A stretch of DNA of 64,000 nucleotides from Variovorax gossypii (GTDB taxonomy: Bacteria > Pseudomonadota > Gammaproteobacteria > Burkholderiales > Burkholderiaceae_C): contig NZ_RXOE01000002.1 in assembly GCF_003965815.1 (NCBI RefSeq), forward strand, positions 1,513,929-1,577,928. The letters are read 5' to 3'. A program made the translations under genes and the position numbers. The notes under the pieces were generated by a model, which had not been told where the DNA came from, ran no database searches, and saw only the letters and a list, made by a program, of their open reading frames with translations. Shown here in pieces: positions 42,738 through 51,118 of this stretch (position 1 is the first letter of the stretch; each line of letters opens with the position of its first letter).

Positions 42738-43534
42738 CACGCGCATTCGGTCTCATCGTCGTCGGCGACGAGATCCTTTCCGGCAAGCGTGCCGACAAGC
42801 ACATGGCCAAGGTCATCGAACTGCTTGCCGCGCGCGGCCTTCAACTGAGCTGGGCCGAGTACGTGGGCGACGAGCCCGAACGCATCACCGCCGCGCTCGA
42901 GCGGGCCTTCGCCTCTGGCGACATCGTCTTCTCGACCGGCGGCATCGGCGCCACGCCCGACGACCACACCCGCCAGTGCGCCGCGAAGGCGCTGGGCGTG
43001 CCGCTGGCGCTGCACCCCGAGGCCGAGCTGCTGATCCGCGAGCGCATGCAGGACACCGCGCGCGAGCAGGGCCTGCCCTACGAACCCGACCGGGCCGACA
43101 ACGTGCATCGGCTCAACATGGGCGTGTTCCCGCAGGGCGCCACGCTCATCTACAACCCGTACAACAAGATCCCGGGCTTCAGCGTCAGCGACGTGCACTT
43201 CGTGCCGGGCTTTCCCGTCATGGCCTGGCCGATGATCGAATCCGTGCTCGACGGCCGCTATGCCGGTCTGTTCGCCAGCAAGACCGTCGCCGAGAAATCC
43301 GTGATCGTTTTCGGTGCCATGGAGGCCACGCTGACGCCGCTCATGCAGGCCATCGAGGCCACCCACGCCGGAATCAAGGTGTTCAGCCTGCCCAGTGTCG
43401 ACCATCCGACTTACGGCCGGCACATCGAACTGGGCGTCAAGGGCAATGCCGAGCGGCTCGATGCCGCATATGCTCAGCTGATCGAAGGCCTGCACACTTT
43501 TGACGCCAAGCTCGGCCCCGAATTGGTGCGATAA
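42734..43534 (+). CDS. CinA-type MoCF/MoaB-like domain protein (competence/damage-inducible A N-terminal domain)
   Basis: The ATG at 42734 overlaps the EI24 gene stop and gives 266 residues; an ATG at 42722 is in frame. The molybdopterin-binding fold shows GLIVVGDEILSGKRADKH, VFSTGGIGATPDDHTRQCAAKAL and VHFVPGFPVMAWPM. Only the N-terminal CinA domain is present; the nicotinamide-nucleotide deamidase domain is lacking. It may be an ADP-ribose pyrophosphatase-like enzyme or a molybdopterin binder. Confidence 0.86.
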   Translation: MTRAFGLIVVGDEILSGKRADKHMAKVIELLAARGLQLSWAEYVGDEPERITAALERAFASGDIVFSTGGIGATPDDHTRQCAAKALGVPLALHPEAELLIRERMQDTAREQGLPYEPDRADNVHRLNMGVFPQGATLIYNPYNKIPGFSVSDVHFVPGFPVMAWPMIESVLDGRYAGLFASKTVAEKSVIVFGAMEATLTPLMQAIEATHAGIKVFSLPSVDHPTYGRHIELGVKGNAERLDAAYAQLIEGLHTFDAKLGPELVR

Positions 43535-43541
43535 AAATCAA

Positions 43542-43558
43542 TGCACCAAAATAGTGAA
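43542..43558. promoter_or_regulatory. Candidate NtrC-binding site upstream of glnA
   Basis: TGCAC-CAAAATA-GTGAA matches TGCAC-N7-GTGCA with one mismatch. A second half site GGTGC at 43525 forms a wider inverted repeat with it. It lies ~70 bases upstream of the sigma-54 promoter. Confidence 0.6.
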
Positions 43559-43617
43559 TTTCCGCCTTCATTTGGGTTCTGCGGCGGCCATCGAAGCCTC
43601 ATCCGGTGAGGCGACAA

Positions 43618-43632
43618 TGGCACAGAAACTGC
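43618..43632 (+). promoter_or_regulatory. Sigma-54 (-24/-12) promoter of glnA
   Basis: TGGCAC-AGAAA-CTGC matches TGGCAC-N5-TTGC with GG and GC exactly 12 apart. Transcription would start near 43645, about 35 bases before the glnA ATG. Confidence 0.78.
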
Positions 43633-43680
43633 ATCCCACGTCCCTGTATTCCTAACCACCATCCAACTCAGGAGAAACTG

Positions 43681-45096
43681 ATGGCAAAGACCGTCGCCGA
43701 TGTACTCAAGCTCGTCAAGGAAAACGAGGTCAAGTTCGTCGACTTCCGCTTCACCGATACCCGCGGCAAAGAGCAGCACGTGACCGTGCCGGTCTCGGCT
43801 TTCGATGAAGACAAATTCACCTCGGGCCACGCATTCGACGGCTCGTCCATCGCCGGCTGGAAGGGGATCGAAGCTTCGGACATGCAGCTCATGCCCGACC
43901 CGAACACCGCCAACATCGATCCCTTCTTCGAAGAAACGACGCTGATCCTGACCTGCGACGTGATCGACCCCGCCGACGGCAAGGCCTACGAGCGCGATCC
44001 GCGTTCGCTCGCCAAGCGCGCCGAGGCCTACATGAAGGCATCGGGCCTGGGCGACACCGCCTACTTCGGTCCGGAACCCGAATTCTTCGTGTTCGACGGC
44101 GTGCGCTGGAAGAACGACATGTCGGGCTGCTTCGTGAAGATCGAATCCGAAGAAGCCTCGTGGAACACCGACAAGGAATTCGAACACGGCAACACCGGCC
44201 ACCGTCCCGCGGTCAAGGGTGGTTACTTCCCGGTTCCCCCGGTCGACAGCTTCCAGGACATGCGCTCGGAAATGTGCCTGGTGCTCGAATCGCTGGGCAT
44301 CCCGGTCGAAGTGCATCACCATGAAGTGGCCAACGCCGGCCAGATGGAACTCGGCACCAAGTTCAGCACGCTGGTCCAGCGCGCCGACTGGGTCCAGCTG
44401 CAGAAGTACGTGATCCACAACGTGGCCCACGCCTACGGCAAGACCGCCACCTTCATGCCCAAGCCCATCGTCGGCGACAACGGCTCCGGCATGCACGTGC
44501 ACCAGTCGGTCTGGAAGGACGGCAAGAACCTGTTCGCCGGCGACGGCTATGCAGGCCTCTCGGACTTCGCCCTGCACTACATCGGCGGCATCATCAAGCA
44601 CGCCCGTGCCCTGAACGCCATCACGAACCCCGGCACCAACAGCTACAAGCGCCTGGTCCCCGGCTTCGAAGCTCCGGTGAAGCTGGCCTACTCGGCCAAG
44701 AACCGCTCGGCATCGATCCGCATCCCGTTCGTAGCCAACCCGAAGGGCCGCCGCGTCGAAGCGCGCTTCCCTGATCCGCTGATGAACCCGTACCTGGGCT
44801 TCGCCGCGCTGCTGATGGCCGGTCTCGACGGCGTGGAAAACAAGATCCATCCGGGCGAAGCCGCCAGCAAGGACCTGTACCACCTGCCGCCGGAAGAAGA
44901 CGCGCTGATCCCGACCGTCTGCCACAGCCTCGACCAGGCCCTGGAATACCTGGACAAGGATCGTGCGTTCCTGACCAAGGGCGGCGTGTTCACCGATGCC
45001 TACATCGACGCGTACATCGAACTGAAGATGCAGGAAGTCACGCGCTTCCGCATGGCGACGCACCCCGTCGAGTTCGACATGTATTACTCCCTGTAA
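43681..45096 (+). CDS. glnA: Glutamine synthetase, type I
   Basis: The ATG at 43681 follows AGGAG and gives 471 residues, the standard length. It joins ammonia to glutamate with ATP in a cytoplasmic dodecamer. Visible motifs: [17 protein letters not shown], the ATP region [25 protein letters not shown], and the adenylylation tyrosine (Tyr400) in DLYHLPPEE, so activity should be controlled by GlnE. The sigma-54 promoter and NtrC-like site upstream, and ntrB/ntrC downstream, complete the nitrogen circuit. Confidence 0.97.
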   Translation: MAKTVADVLKLVKENEVKFVDFRFTDTRGKEQHVTVPVSAFDEDKFTSGHAFDGSSIAGWKGIEASDMQLMPDPNTANIDPFFEETTLILTCDVIDPADGKAYERDPRSLAKRAEAYMKASGLGDTAYFGPEPEFFVFDGVRWKNDMSGCFVKIESEEASWNTDKEFEHGNTGHRPAVKGGYFPVPPVDSFQDMRSEMCLVLESLGIPVEVHHHEVANAGQMELGTKFSTLVQRADWVQLQKYVIHNVAHAYGKTATFMPKPIVGDNGSGMHVHQSVWKDGKNLFAGDGYAGLSDFALHYIGGIIKHARALNAITNPGTNSYKRLVPGFEAPVKLAYSAKNRSASIRIPFVANPKGRRVEARFPDPLMNPYLGFAALLMAGLDGVENKIHPGEAASKDLYHLPPEEDALIPTVCHSLDQALEYLDKDRAFLTKGGVFTDAYIDAYIELKMQEVTRFRMATHPVEFDMYYSL

Positions 45097-45106
45097 TTGG
45101 CTCGCC

Positions 45107-45210
45107 CCCAGGCTGCGCGCACTTCGTGTCGCTACGCCAACCCCCTTCCGGGGGGGGCGATACCTGCGGCCCGGCAGAGCCGGTTCCGCGGTATCTCCCG
45201 AAGGGGGCAG
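45107..45210. repeat. Candidate extragenic repeat element
   Basis: The segment carries CAGGCTGCGCGCACTTCGTG, then a hairpin CCCCCTTCCGGGGG and a GC-rich stretch ending CCGAAGGGGGCAG. It has no coding signature. From memory, similar blocks occur between genes in Comamonadaceae genomes; only one copy is in this window. Confidence 0.4.
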
Positions 45211-45241
45211 TGATTGGGGATGTAAGCCTGATGGGTTATGG

Positions 45242-45268
45242 AAGGACGGCCTGGCCGTCCTTTTTCTT
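45242..45268 (+). terminator. Rho-independent terminator after glnA
   Basis: AAGGACGG and CCGTCCTT pair around CCTGG, followed by TTTTTCTTT. Confidence 0.82.
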
Positions 45269-45345
45269 TGGGGTGGAACATCTGGTCACTTTTGCCGTCG
45301 AATTGCACGAAAATGCCCCTTTGTCGCCGCTCTCCACCGATACAC

Positions 45346-45867
45346 ATGAAGACAGCTTCCCTCATCTTTCTGGCCGGTTCACTGATCGCGCTGCCGGCGC
45401 TCTCGCAGGAGCGTGTCTGGCGTTGCGGCAACGAGTACACCAACAACGCCACCATCGCGCAGCAGAAGGGCTGCAAGATCATGGAAGGCGGCAACGTCAC
45501 GGTCGTGCAGGGCACGCGGGCGTCGGGCGGCGGTTCTGCTTCTTCCTCGTCGTCGTCGGGCGGTTCGTCCGCGGCGCGTTCGCCGGCAGGCAGCCCGCGC
45601 GTGGAAGGCGTCGACCAGCGTGCCCGTGACGGCGAGGCGCGTTCGGTGCTCGAGGCCGAGCTCAAGAAGGCCGAGGCCCGCCAGGCCGAGCTGCAGAAGG
45701 AATACAACAACGGCGAGCCCGAGAAGCAGGGCAGCGAAGGCCGCAACTACCAGAAGTACCTGGACCGCGTCGCCGAAATGAAGGCCGAGCTGGCGCGCAA
45801 CGAGAGCGACATCGCCGGCATCCGCCGCGAGATCGCCCGGCTGCCTGCCAAGCAGCAGCCTCAGTAA
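45346..45867 (+). CDS. Secreted hypothetical protein with C-terminal coiled coil
   Basis: The ATG at 45346 gives 173 residues. The signal peptide (ASLIFLAGSLIALPALS) precedes VWRCGNEYTNN...QQKGCKIMEGGNVTVVQG, which resembles DUF4124-type domains with two cysteines. A serine/glycine-rich linker follows, then a charged helical stretch (EARSVLEAELKKAEARQAELQKEY...EMKAELARNESDIAGI) that should form a coiled coil. It sits between the glnA terminator and ntrB. Function unknown. Confidence 0.78.
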   Translation: MKTASLIFLAGSLIALPALSQERVWRCGNEYTNNATIAQQKGCKIMEGGNVTVVQGTRASGGGSASSSSSSGGSSAARSPAGSPRVEGVDQRARDGEARSVLEAELKKAEARQAELQKEYNNGEPEKQGSEGRNYQKYLDRVAEMKAELARNESDIAGIRREIARLPAKQQPQ

Positions 45868-45873
45868 GACGTC

Positions 45874-46953
45874 ATGGTGTTCGGGAAGAAGGCGGCCGGC
45901 GCCAACTCGCGCTTCCAGTCCTTCGACCTGCTGTCCACGATGATCGCCGTGGTCAACAGCAACGGCTCCGTGCTGTTCGCCAACGCAGGCCTCGAAGACG
46001 CACTGGGCACATCGCGCCGCACCCTCGAAGGCTCGCAGTTCGGCGCATGCTTCCATGAGCCGCAGGTGCTGCGCACGGCCATCGACGGTGCCAGCAGCAA
46101 CGACTTCGCCACGCTGCGCTACGAAGCCTTCCTGCGCCGCGTGAACCACGAGCTGATGCCGGTGCAGGTGTCCCTCGCGCATGGCGAGAAGAAGGGCGAG
46201 CTCATCATCGAGATGTCGCCGCTCGAGCAGCAGGTGCGCCAGGACCGCGAGGAGCGGCTCATCGATCAGGCGCAGGCCAACAAGGAACTCATCCGCAACC
46301 TCGCGCACGAGATCAAGAACCCGCTGGGCGGCATCCGCGGCGCGGCGCAGCTGCTGCAGATGGAGGTCGAGTCGCGCGACCTCATCGAGTACACCCAGGT
46401 CATCATCCACGAGGCCGACCGGCTGCAGACGCTGGTCGACCGTCTATTGGCTCCGCACCGCCGCCCGCACGTGGTGGGCGACGTCAACATCCACGAAGTC
46501 TGCGAGCGCGTGCGCTCGGTCATCCTCGCGGAGTTTCCGCGCGACCTGCACATCGAGCGCGACTTCGACGTCTCCATTCCCGAGTTCCGCGGCGACCGCG
46601 AGCAGCTCATCCAGGCCACGCTCAACATCGCGCACAACGCGGCGCAGGCGCTGGCCGAGCGCCGCGCGGCAGGCGACGCGCAGATCACTTTCAAGACGCG
46701 GGTGGCCCGTCAGGTGATCTTCAACAAGCAGTGGTATCGATTGGCATTGGAATTGCATGTAATCGACAATGGACCGGGTGTGCCGGACACGATCAAGGAC
46801 CGCATCTTCTATCCGCTCGTATCGGGCAGGGAAGGCGGGACCGGGCTGGGATTGACGCTCGCACAAACTTTTGTGCAACAGCATCACGGCGTGATCGAGT
46901 GCGACAGCGTCCCGGGCCGAACCGATTTCAAGATATTGATACCGCTGCCCTAG
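45874..46953 (+). CDS. ntrB: Nitrogen regulation sensor kinase NtrB (GlnL)
   Basis: This protein has 359 residues and no membrane segments, as expected. An N-terminal PAS domain (STMIAVVNSNGSVLFANAGLEDALG) precedes the phospho-acceptor His145 in RNLAHEIKNPLGGIRGAAQLL, the exact NtrB pattern. The ATPase domain has ATLNIAHNAAQAL, VIDNGPGVP and GGTGLGLTLAQTFVQQHHG. It phosphorylates NtrC under nitrogen limitation and is controlled by PII. It starts six bases after the preceding gene. Confidence 0.96.
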   Translation: MVFGKKAAGANSRFQSFDLLSTMIAVVNSNGSVLFANAGLEDALGTSRRTLEGSQFGACFHEPQVLRTAIDGASSNDFATLRYEAFLRRVNHELMPVQVSLAHGEKKGELIIEMSPLEQQVRQDREERLIDQAQANKELIRNLAHEIKNPLGGIRGAAQLLQMEVESRDLIEYTQVIIHEADRLQTLVDRLLAPHRRPHVVGDVNIHEVCERVRSVILAEFPRDLHIERDFDVSIPEFRGDREQLIQATLNIAHNAAQALAERRAAGDAQITFKTRVARQVIFNKQWYRLALELHVIDNGPGVPDTIKDRIFYPLVSGREGGTGLGLTLAQTFVQQHHGVIECDSVPGRTDFKILIPLP

Positions 46954-46980
46954 CGCAGCCACCGGCAACAGAGGAGATGC

Positions 46981-48525
46981 ATGAAGCCGATCTGGATAGT
47001 TGATGACGACCAATCGATTCGCTTCGTGCTCGAGAAGGCTCTGCTGCGCGAAGACCTGCCCACGCGCAGTTTCACCAACACGCGCGAGGTGCTCGCAGCA
47101 CTCGAACAGGCCGCCGACGACGATCAGCTGGCGCCCCAGGTCCTGGTGAGCGACATCCGCATGCCCGGCGGCTCCGGGCTGGATCTGCTCGACAAGATCA
47201 AGGCCCTGCATCCGGGCCTGCCCGTCATCATCATGACGGCCTTCTCCGACCTCGACAGCGCCGTCTCGGCCTTCCAGGGCGGCGCCTTCGAATACCTGCC
47301 CAAGCCCTTCGACCTGCCGCGCGCGGTCGAACTCATCCGTCGCGCCGTCGACGAGAGCCAGCGCGAGGAAGTGGCGGAAGAGCGCATGGTCGCCGCCCCC
47401 GAGATGCTCGGCCAGGCGCCCGCCATGCAGGACGTGTTCCGCGCGATCGGCAGGCTCTCGCAAAGCAACGTCACGGTGCTCATCACCGGCGAATCGGGCT
47501 CGGGCAAGGAGCTGGTGGCGCGTGCGCTGCACAAGCACTCGCCGCGCGCCAACGGCCCGTTCGTGGCCATCAACACGGCCGCCATTCCCAAGGACCTGCT
47601 GGAGAGCGAACTCTTCGGCCATGAGCGCGGCGCCTTCACCGGCGCGCAGACCATGCGCCGCGGCCGCTTCGAGCAGGCCGAGGGCGGCACGCTCTTCCTC
47701 GACGAAATCGGCGACATGCCCTTCGACCTGCAGACGCGCCTGCTGCGCGTGCTGAGCGATGGCCATTTCTATCGCGTGGGCGGCCACAACTCGGTGAAGG
47801 CCAACGTGCGCGTCATCGCGGCGACCCACCAGGACCTGGAGCAGCGCGTCAAGCTCGGCGGCTTCCGCGAAGACCTTTTCCACCGCCTCAACGTGATCCG
47901 CCTGCGCCTGCCGGCCCTGCGCGAACGCGGCGAAGACGTGCCCGCGCTCACTCGCCACTTCCTTCAGGTGAGCGCGCGCCAGCTCGGCGTGGAGCCCAAG
48001 CGCATCTCCGATGCAGCATTGGCCAAGCTCGCGGCATTCAACTTCCCGGGCAACGTGCGCCAGCTGGAGAACATCTGCCACTGGCTGACGGTGATGGCGC
48101 CGGCCCAGCTGATCGAGGCGAAAGATCTACCGCCGGAAGTGATGGCGGGCGGCGGCAGCGCCGAAGCGCATGTGGCATCCGAAGCACCGGCCGTTGCATC
48201 GACCCTGACGGCACAGCCTGCGCCGTCGTTCCCGACGTCGGGCGGCGAACTGGCGTCCCCGGTGCATGCCGTTTCCGAACCCGCCGAAGCCCATGCTCCC
48301 GCAACCGGCACCAGCAACTGGGAAAGCGGCCTCGAGGCCGAGGCCCAGGCCCTGCTGGCTGCCGGCCGCACCGACGTGTGGGACGTGCTCTCGCGCCGCT
48401 TCGAATCGAGGCTGATCCTCACCGCGCTGGCCAACACGCGCGGCCGCCGCATCGAGGCCGCGCAGAAGCTGGGCATCGGGCGCAACACCATCACCCGGAA
48501 GATCCAGGAACTCGGCATCGAATGA
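46981..48525 (+). CDS. ntrC: Nitrogen regulation response regulator NtrC (GlnG)
   Basis: This protein has 514 residues. The receiver (VDDDQSIRF, phospho-acceptor Asp58 in VLVSDIRMPGG, LPKPFD) is followed by the AAA+ sigma-54 activation domain with GESGSGKELVARAL (Walker A), GAFTGAQ (sigma-54 contact) and GGTLFLDEIGDMP (Walker B). The C-terminal Fis-type HTH ends TRGRRIEAAQKLGIGRNTITRKIQELG. An Ala/Pro/Ser-rich linker of about 60 residues precedes the HTH, longer than in enteric NtrC. It is the expected activator of the glnA promoter. Confidence 0.96.
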   Translation: MKPIWIVDDDQSIRFVLEKALLREDLPTRSFTNTREVLAALEQAADDDQLAPQVLVSDIRMPGGSGLDLLDKIKALHPGLPVIIMTAFSDLDSAVSAFQGGAFEYLPKPFDLPRAVELIRRAVDESQREEVAEERMVAAPEMLGQAPAMQDVFRAIGRLSQSNVTVLITGESGSGKELVARALHKHSPRANGPFVAINTAAIPKDLLESELFGHERGAFTGAQTMRRGRFEQAEGGTLFLDEIGDMPFDLQTRLLRVLSDGHFYRVGGHNSVKANVRVIAATHQDLEQRVKLGGFREDLFHRLNVIRLRLPALRERGEDVPALTRHFLQVSARQLGVEPKRISDAALAKLAAFNFPGNVRQLENICHWLTVMAPAQLIEAKDLPPEVMAGGGSAEAHVASEAPAVASTLTAQPAPSFPTSGGELASPVHAVSEPAEAHAPATGTSNWESGLEAEAQALLAAGRTDVWDVLSRRFESRLILTALANTRGRRIEAAQKLGIGRNTITRKIQELGIE

Positions 48526-48527
48526 AA

Positions 48528-48550
48528 AAGGCCCCTTCAGGGCCTTTTTT
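48528..48550. terminator. Rho-independent terminator after ntrC, possibly bidirectional
   Basis: AAGGCCC and GGGCCTT pair around CTTCA, with TTTTTT following on the plus strand and AAAAA preceding, so it can serve the convergent lipoprotein gene too. Confidence 0.83.
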
Positions 48551-48553
48551 CTT

Positions 48554-49087
48554 TCAGCGGCTTCTTTGCCCCTGGGTCAGCGAATCGATCTGGAACTTGT
48601 CGCTGCGGTCCCAGAGCCAGGTGTCCACGTAGGTGTGGCCGCCCAGCTTGCCCGGACTGGGCAGGGGCGACGCGGCCTTGATCATCTCCGCGATCATCGG
48701 CGCCACTTCCGGCGCGTGGCTCGGCGTGCGGCTGAAGGTGACGTTCGTCACCTTGCCCGTCGCGTCGATGTCGGTCTCGACCACCACCACGGCGTACACC
48801 AGCGGCGGAAGCTTGCCCTTGTAGATGCGGTTCGCGTACTTGTTGTAGATGTGGCGTGCGCCGATCTTGCGGTAGGTGCGTATCGCGGGCGTCTGCGCGG
48901 TGATCAGACGCACCGTCGGCACATCGCGGCTGTCGGTCGCCGTCTCGCCGGAGGGCGTGGTCGCGGTGGTGCCCTTGTCGCCTTCCCCGGCCTTGTCGGC
49001 CGGCTTCAGCAGCGAGCAGGCCGCGAGCGATAGCGCCGCCGCTGCAAGCGCCAGATGACGGCCGGTCCGAAGGAGCGTCGAGCGCAT
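48554..49087 (-). CDS. Lipoprotein with TonB-C-terminal-like domain
   Basis: The start at 49087 gives 177 residues; the frame is open to 49102. The signal LALAAAALSLAAC ends in a lipobox. A Thr/Ser-rich linker of ~35 residues leads to a domain with LVYAVVVVETDIDATGKVTNVTFSRTPSHAPEVAPMIAEMIKAASPLPSP, the strand-helix-strand pattern of energy-transducer TonB C-terminal domains. It follows exonuclease III by four bases. Envelope function unknown. Confidence 0.77.
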   Translation of the reverse strand: MRSTLLRTGRHLALAAAALSLAACSLLKPADKAGEGDKGTTATTPSGETATDSRDVPTVRLITAQTPAIRTYRKIGARHIYNKYANRIYKGKLPPLVYAVVVVETDIDATGKVTNVTFSRTPSHAPEVAPMIAEMIKAASPLPSPGKLGGHTYVDTWLWDRSDKFQIDSLTQGQRSR

Positions 49088-49091
49088 GGGG

Positions 49092-49877
49092 TCAGGCACC
49101 ACGGTCGAGGTCGAGCACCACCGGTGCGTGGTCGCTCGGCTTTTCCCACTTGCGCGGCACGCGGTCGATGATGCAGCCCTTCACGCTCGGCACCAGCGAC
49201 TCGCCCACGAGGATGTGGTCGATGCGCAGGCCGCGGTTCTTCTGATAGCCCAGCATGCGGTAGTCCCACCACGAGTAGCTCTTCTCGGGCTGGTCGAACA
49301 TGCGGAAGCTGTCCTTCAGGCCCAGGTCGAGCAGCGCCTTGAAGTGGTTGCGCTCCTCGGTCGTGTGGTGGATCGTTTCCTTCAGGCCCACGGGGTCGAA
49401 GCTGTCGCGGTCCTCGGGCGTGATGTTGAAGTCGCCCAGCAGCACGAGGTCGGGGTTGCTCGCAAGCTCCTGGCGCAGCGCGTCGCGCAGGGCATCGAGC
49501 CACTTCATCTTGTATTCGAACTTGTCGGTGCCCGGCGCCTGTCCGTTCACGAAGTAGCCGTTGACCACGCGCAGCGGGCCCGAGGGCGTCTCCACCGTGG
49601 CCGCGATCACGCGCGACTGGTCGTCGCTGAAGCCGGTGATGTTCCTCACCACGTCGCGCACCGGCGCGAGGCTCACGATCGCGACGCCGTTGTACGTCTT
49701 CTGGCCGAACACCGCGGCCTCGTAGCCGGCCGACTTGAGCACGTCGAGCGGGAATTTGTCGTCCGTCATCTTGAGCTCCTGCAGGCAGAGCACGTCGACC
49801 GGGTTGGCGATGAGCCAGTCGAGCACGTGCTGCAGGCGCGCGGTGAGGGAGTTGACGTTCCAGGTGGCGATTTTCAT
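49092..49877 (-). CDS. xth: Exodeoxyribonuclease III
   Basis: The ATG at 49877 gives 261 residues. Class II AP endonuclease/EEP-fold motifs are complete: ATWNVNSLTARL, LCLQELKMTDDKF, LVLLGDFNITPEDRD, RIDHILV and PSDHAPVVLDL. The enzyme repairs abasic sites and removes 3' blocks from DNA. It begins an operon with the TonB-like lipoprotein gene. Confidence 0.95.
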   Translation of the reverse strand: MKIATWNVNSLTARLQHVLDWLIANPVDVLCLQELKMTDDKFPLDVLKSAGYEAAVFGQKTYNGVAIVSLAPVRDVVRNITGFSDDQSRVIAATVETPSGPLRVVNGYFVNGQAPGTDKFEYKMKWLDALRDALRQELASNPDLVLLGDFNITPEDRDSFDPVGLKETIHHTTEERNHFKALLDLGLKDSFRMFDQPEKSYSWWDYRMLGYQKNRGLRIDHILVGESLVPSVKGCIIDRVPRKWEKPSDHAPVVLDLDRGA

Positions 49878-50188
49878 GAGGCTCTCGGAGGTCCTGATTT
49901 CAAGGGGATTTCGTTGTTCTCGATCTCTTGCTGTCGCCGCATGCCCAGGCAAGGCACCCGTCTTGGCCGGGGACGCTGCAGTATGGCGGCGGCGCGCGGG
50001 CGGCCAGCTTAGCAAAAGCACTCGATTTCCCCGTGGCACGCAGGGTAAGCAGGTGAAACGGACGGAGGGAGAGAGGGGGCAGGGAGGGGCGGCATTGCCC
50101 GCGCGCCCCTGGGGCAGCATGCAGATCGCGCATTGCTTGCCAAGGCCGCGAGGCCGGCGGCTGCCTGCGGGCGGTCGGGGCTGCCTTT
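49878..50188. other. Intergenic region between minus-strand genes
   Basis: I see no gene or strong repeat. It should contain the exonuclease III promoter. Confidence 0.4.
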
Positions 50189-51118
50189 TCAGCGCTCGTG
50201 GAAGACCGGAAGCACGTAGCTGCCGATCTCCTCCAGCACCTCCGCCACGGGCCGCTGGCAGCGGCGCAGATGCAGGCCGATGTGCTGCACGCCGGCTTCG
50301 CGCATGGCCTCCAGCTCGGCAATCAGGCCCTGGCGCCCCGTCATCACCCCGAAGTGATGCCGCGTGACCGGTGCGTCGGCCTGCGCGAGCAGGTCGAGGT
50401 GGATGAAGCTCGTGTAGGGCTTGGCCGGACCTGCCACGGCATGCCATGCGCGGGTGCGCACGAGGTGCTCTTCCGGCGTGCGAGGATAGGCAAGCAGTCC
50501 GTCCATGTGCCGGCCCACCCATTCGATCGACTGCTGCCCGAGGCCTGCCACCAGCAATGACAGCGGCCGGACGGGGCGGGGCAGGACCTCGAGTCCCTCG
50601 CCCAGGGCGTCCGAGGTCCAGCGGCGCAGCATCCCGACCTGTTCGCGGAAGGCGTCGCCGCGTGCCTCGAATGAGCGGCCGAAAACCGGGTACTCCACCG
50701 GCCGGTCGCCGCTGGCCACGCCCATCAACAGGCGCCCGTTGCTCAAGATGTCCGCCGTGGCCGCGGCTTTCATCGTGAGCACCGGTTCGCGCAGCGGCAG
50801 CACCACGGCGGCCGTGCCGAGCAGGATGTCGCGCGTCACACCGGCCAGGAAACCGAGGTAGGTGAAGACCTCGAACACCTGAGCCGCGTCCCCGAACTTC
50901 GGGTCGTACAGCGGCACGTCGCGCACCCAGAGCGCCCGGAAGCCCAGCCGGTCCGCCAACTGGGCGAGCGTCGCGTGCCGCGCGATGTCAGGCTCGCCGC
51001 GCAGGCGGCCGGCGGCCTGGCGCGTCGCTTCGCCGGCAGCGCTCCAGTCGTTGTCCAGCGGCAGTTCCAGTCCGATGCTGAAGCCCCCGTGCAACAGGCG
51101 CTCCAGCGCGGCGGTCAC
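50189..51118 (-). CDS. LLM-class (luciferase-like) flavin-dependent oxidoreductase
   Basis: The start is GTG 51118, overlapping the stop of the alkene reductase gene (GTGA), giving 309 residues. Family features are LADRLGFRALWVRDVPLYDP, GFLAGVTRDILLGTAAVVLPLREPVLTMKAAATADILSNGRLLMGVASGDRPVEY in consecutive blocks and EAMREAGVQHIGLHLR. Such enzymes use FMN or F420 in monooxygenation or reduction. The tight coupling to an Old Yellow Enzyme suggests a shared flavin-dependent pathway or stress response. Confidence 0.88.
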   Translation of the reverse strand: MTAALERLLHGGFSIGLELPLDNDWSAAGEATRQAAGRLRGEPDIARHATLAQLADRLGFRALWVRDVPLYDPKFGDAAQVFEVFTYLGFLAGVTRDILLGTAAVVLPLREPVLTMKAAATADILSNGRLLMGVASGDRPVEYPVFGRSFEARGDAFREQVGMLRRWTSDALGEGLEVLPRPVRPLSLLVAGLGQQSIEWVGRHMDGLLAYPRTPEEHLVRTRAWHAVAGPAKPYTSFIHLDLLAQADAPVTRHHFGVMTGRQGLIAELEAMREAGVQHIGLHLRRCQRPVAEVLEEIGSYVLPVFHER

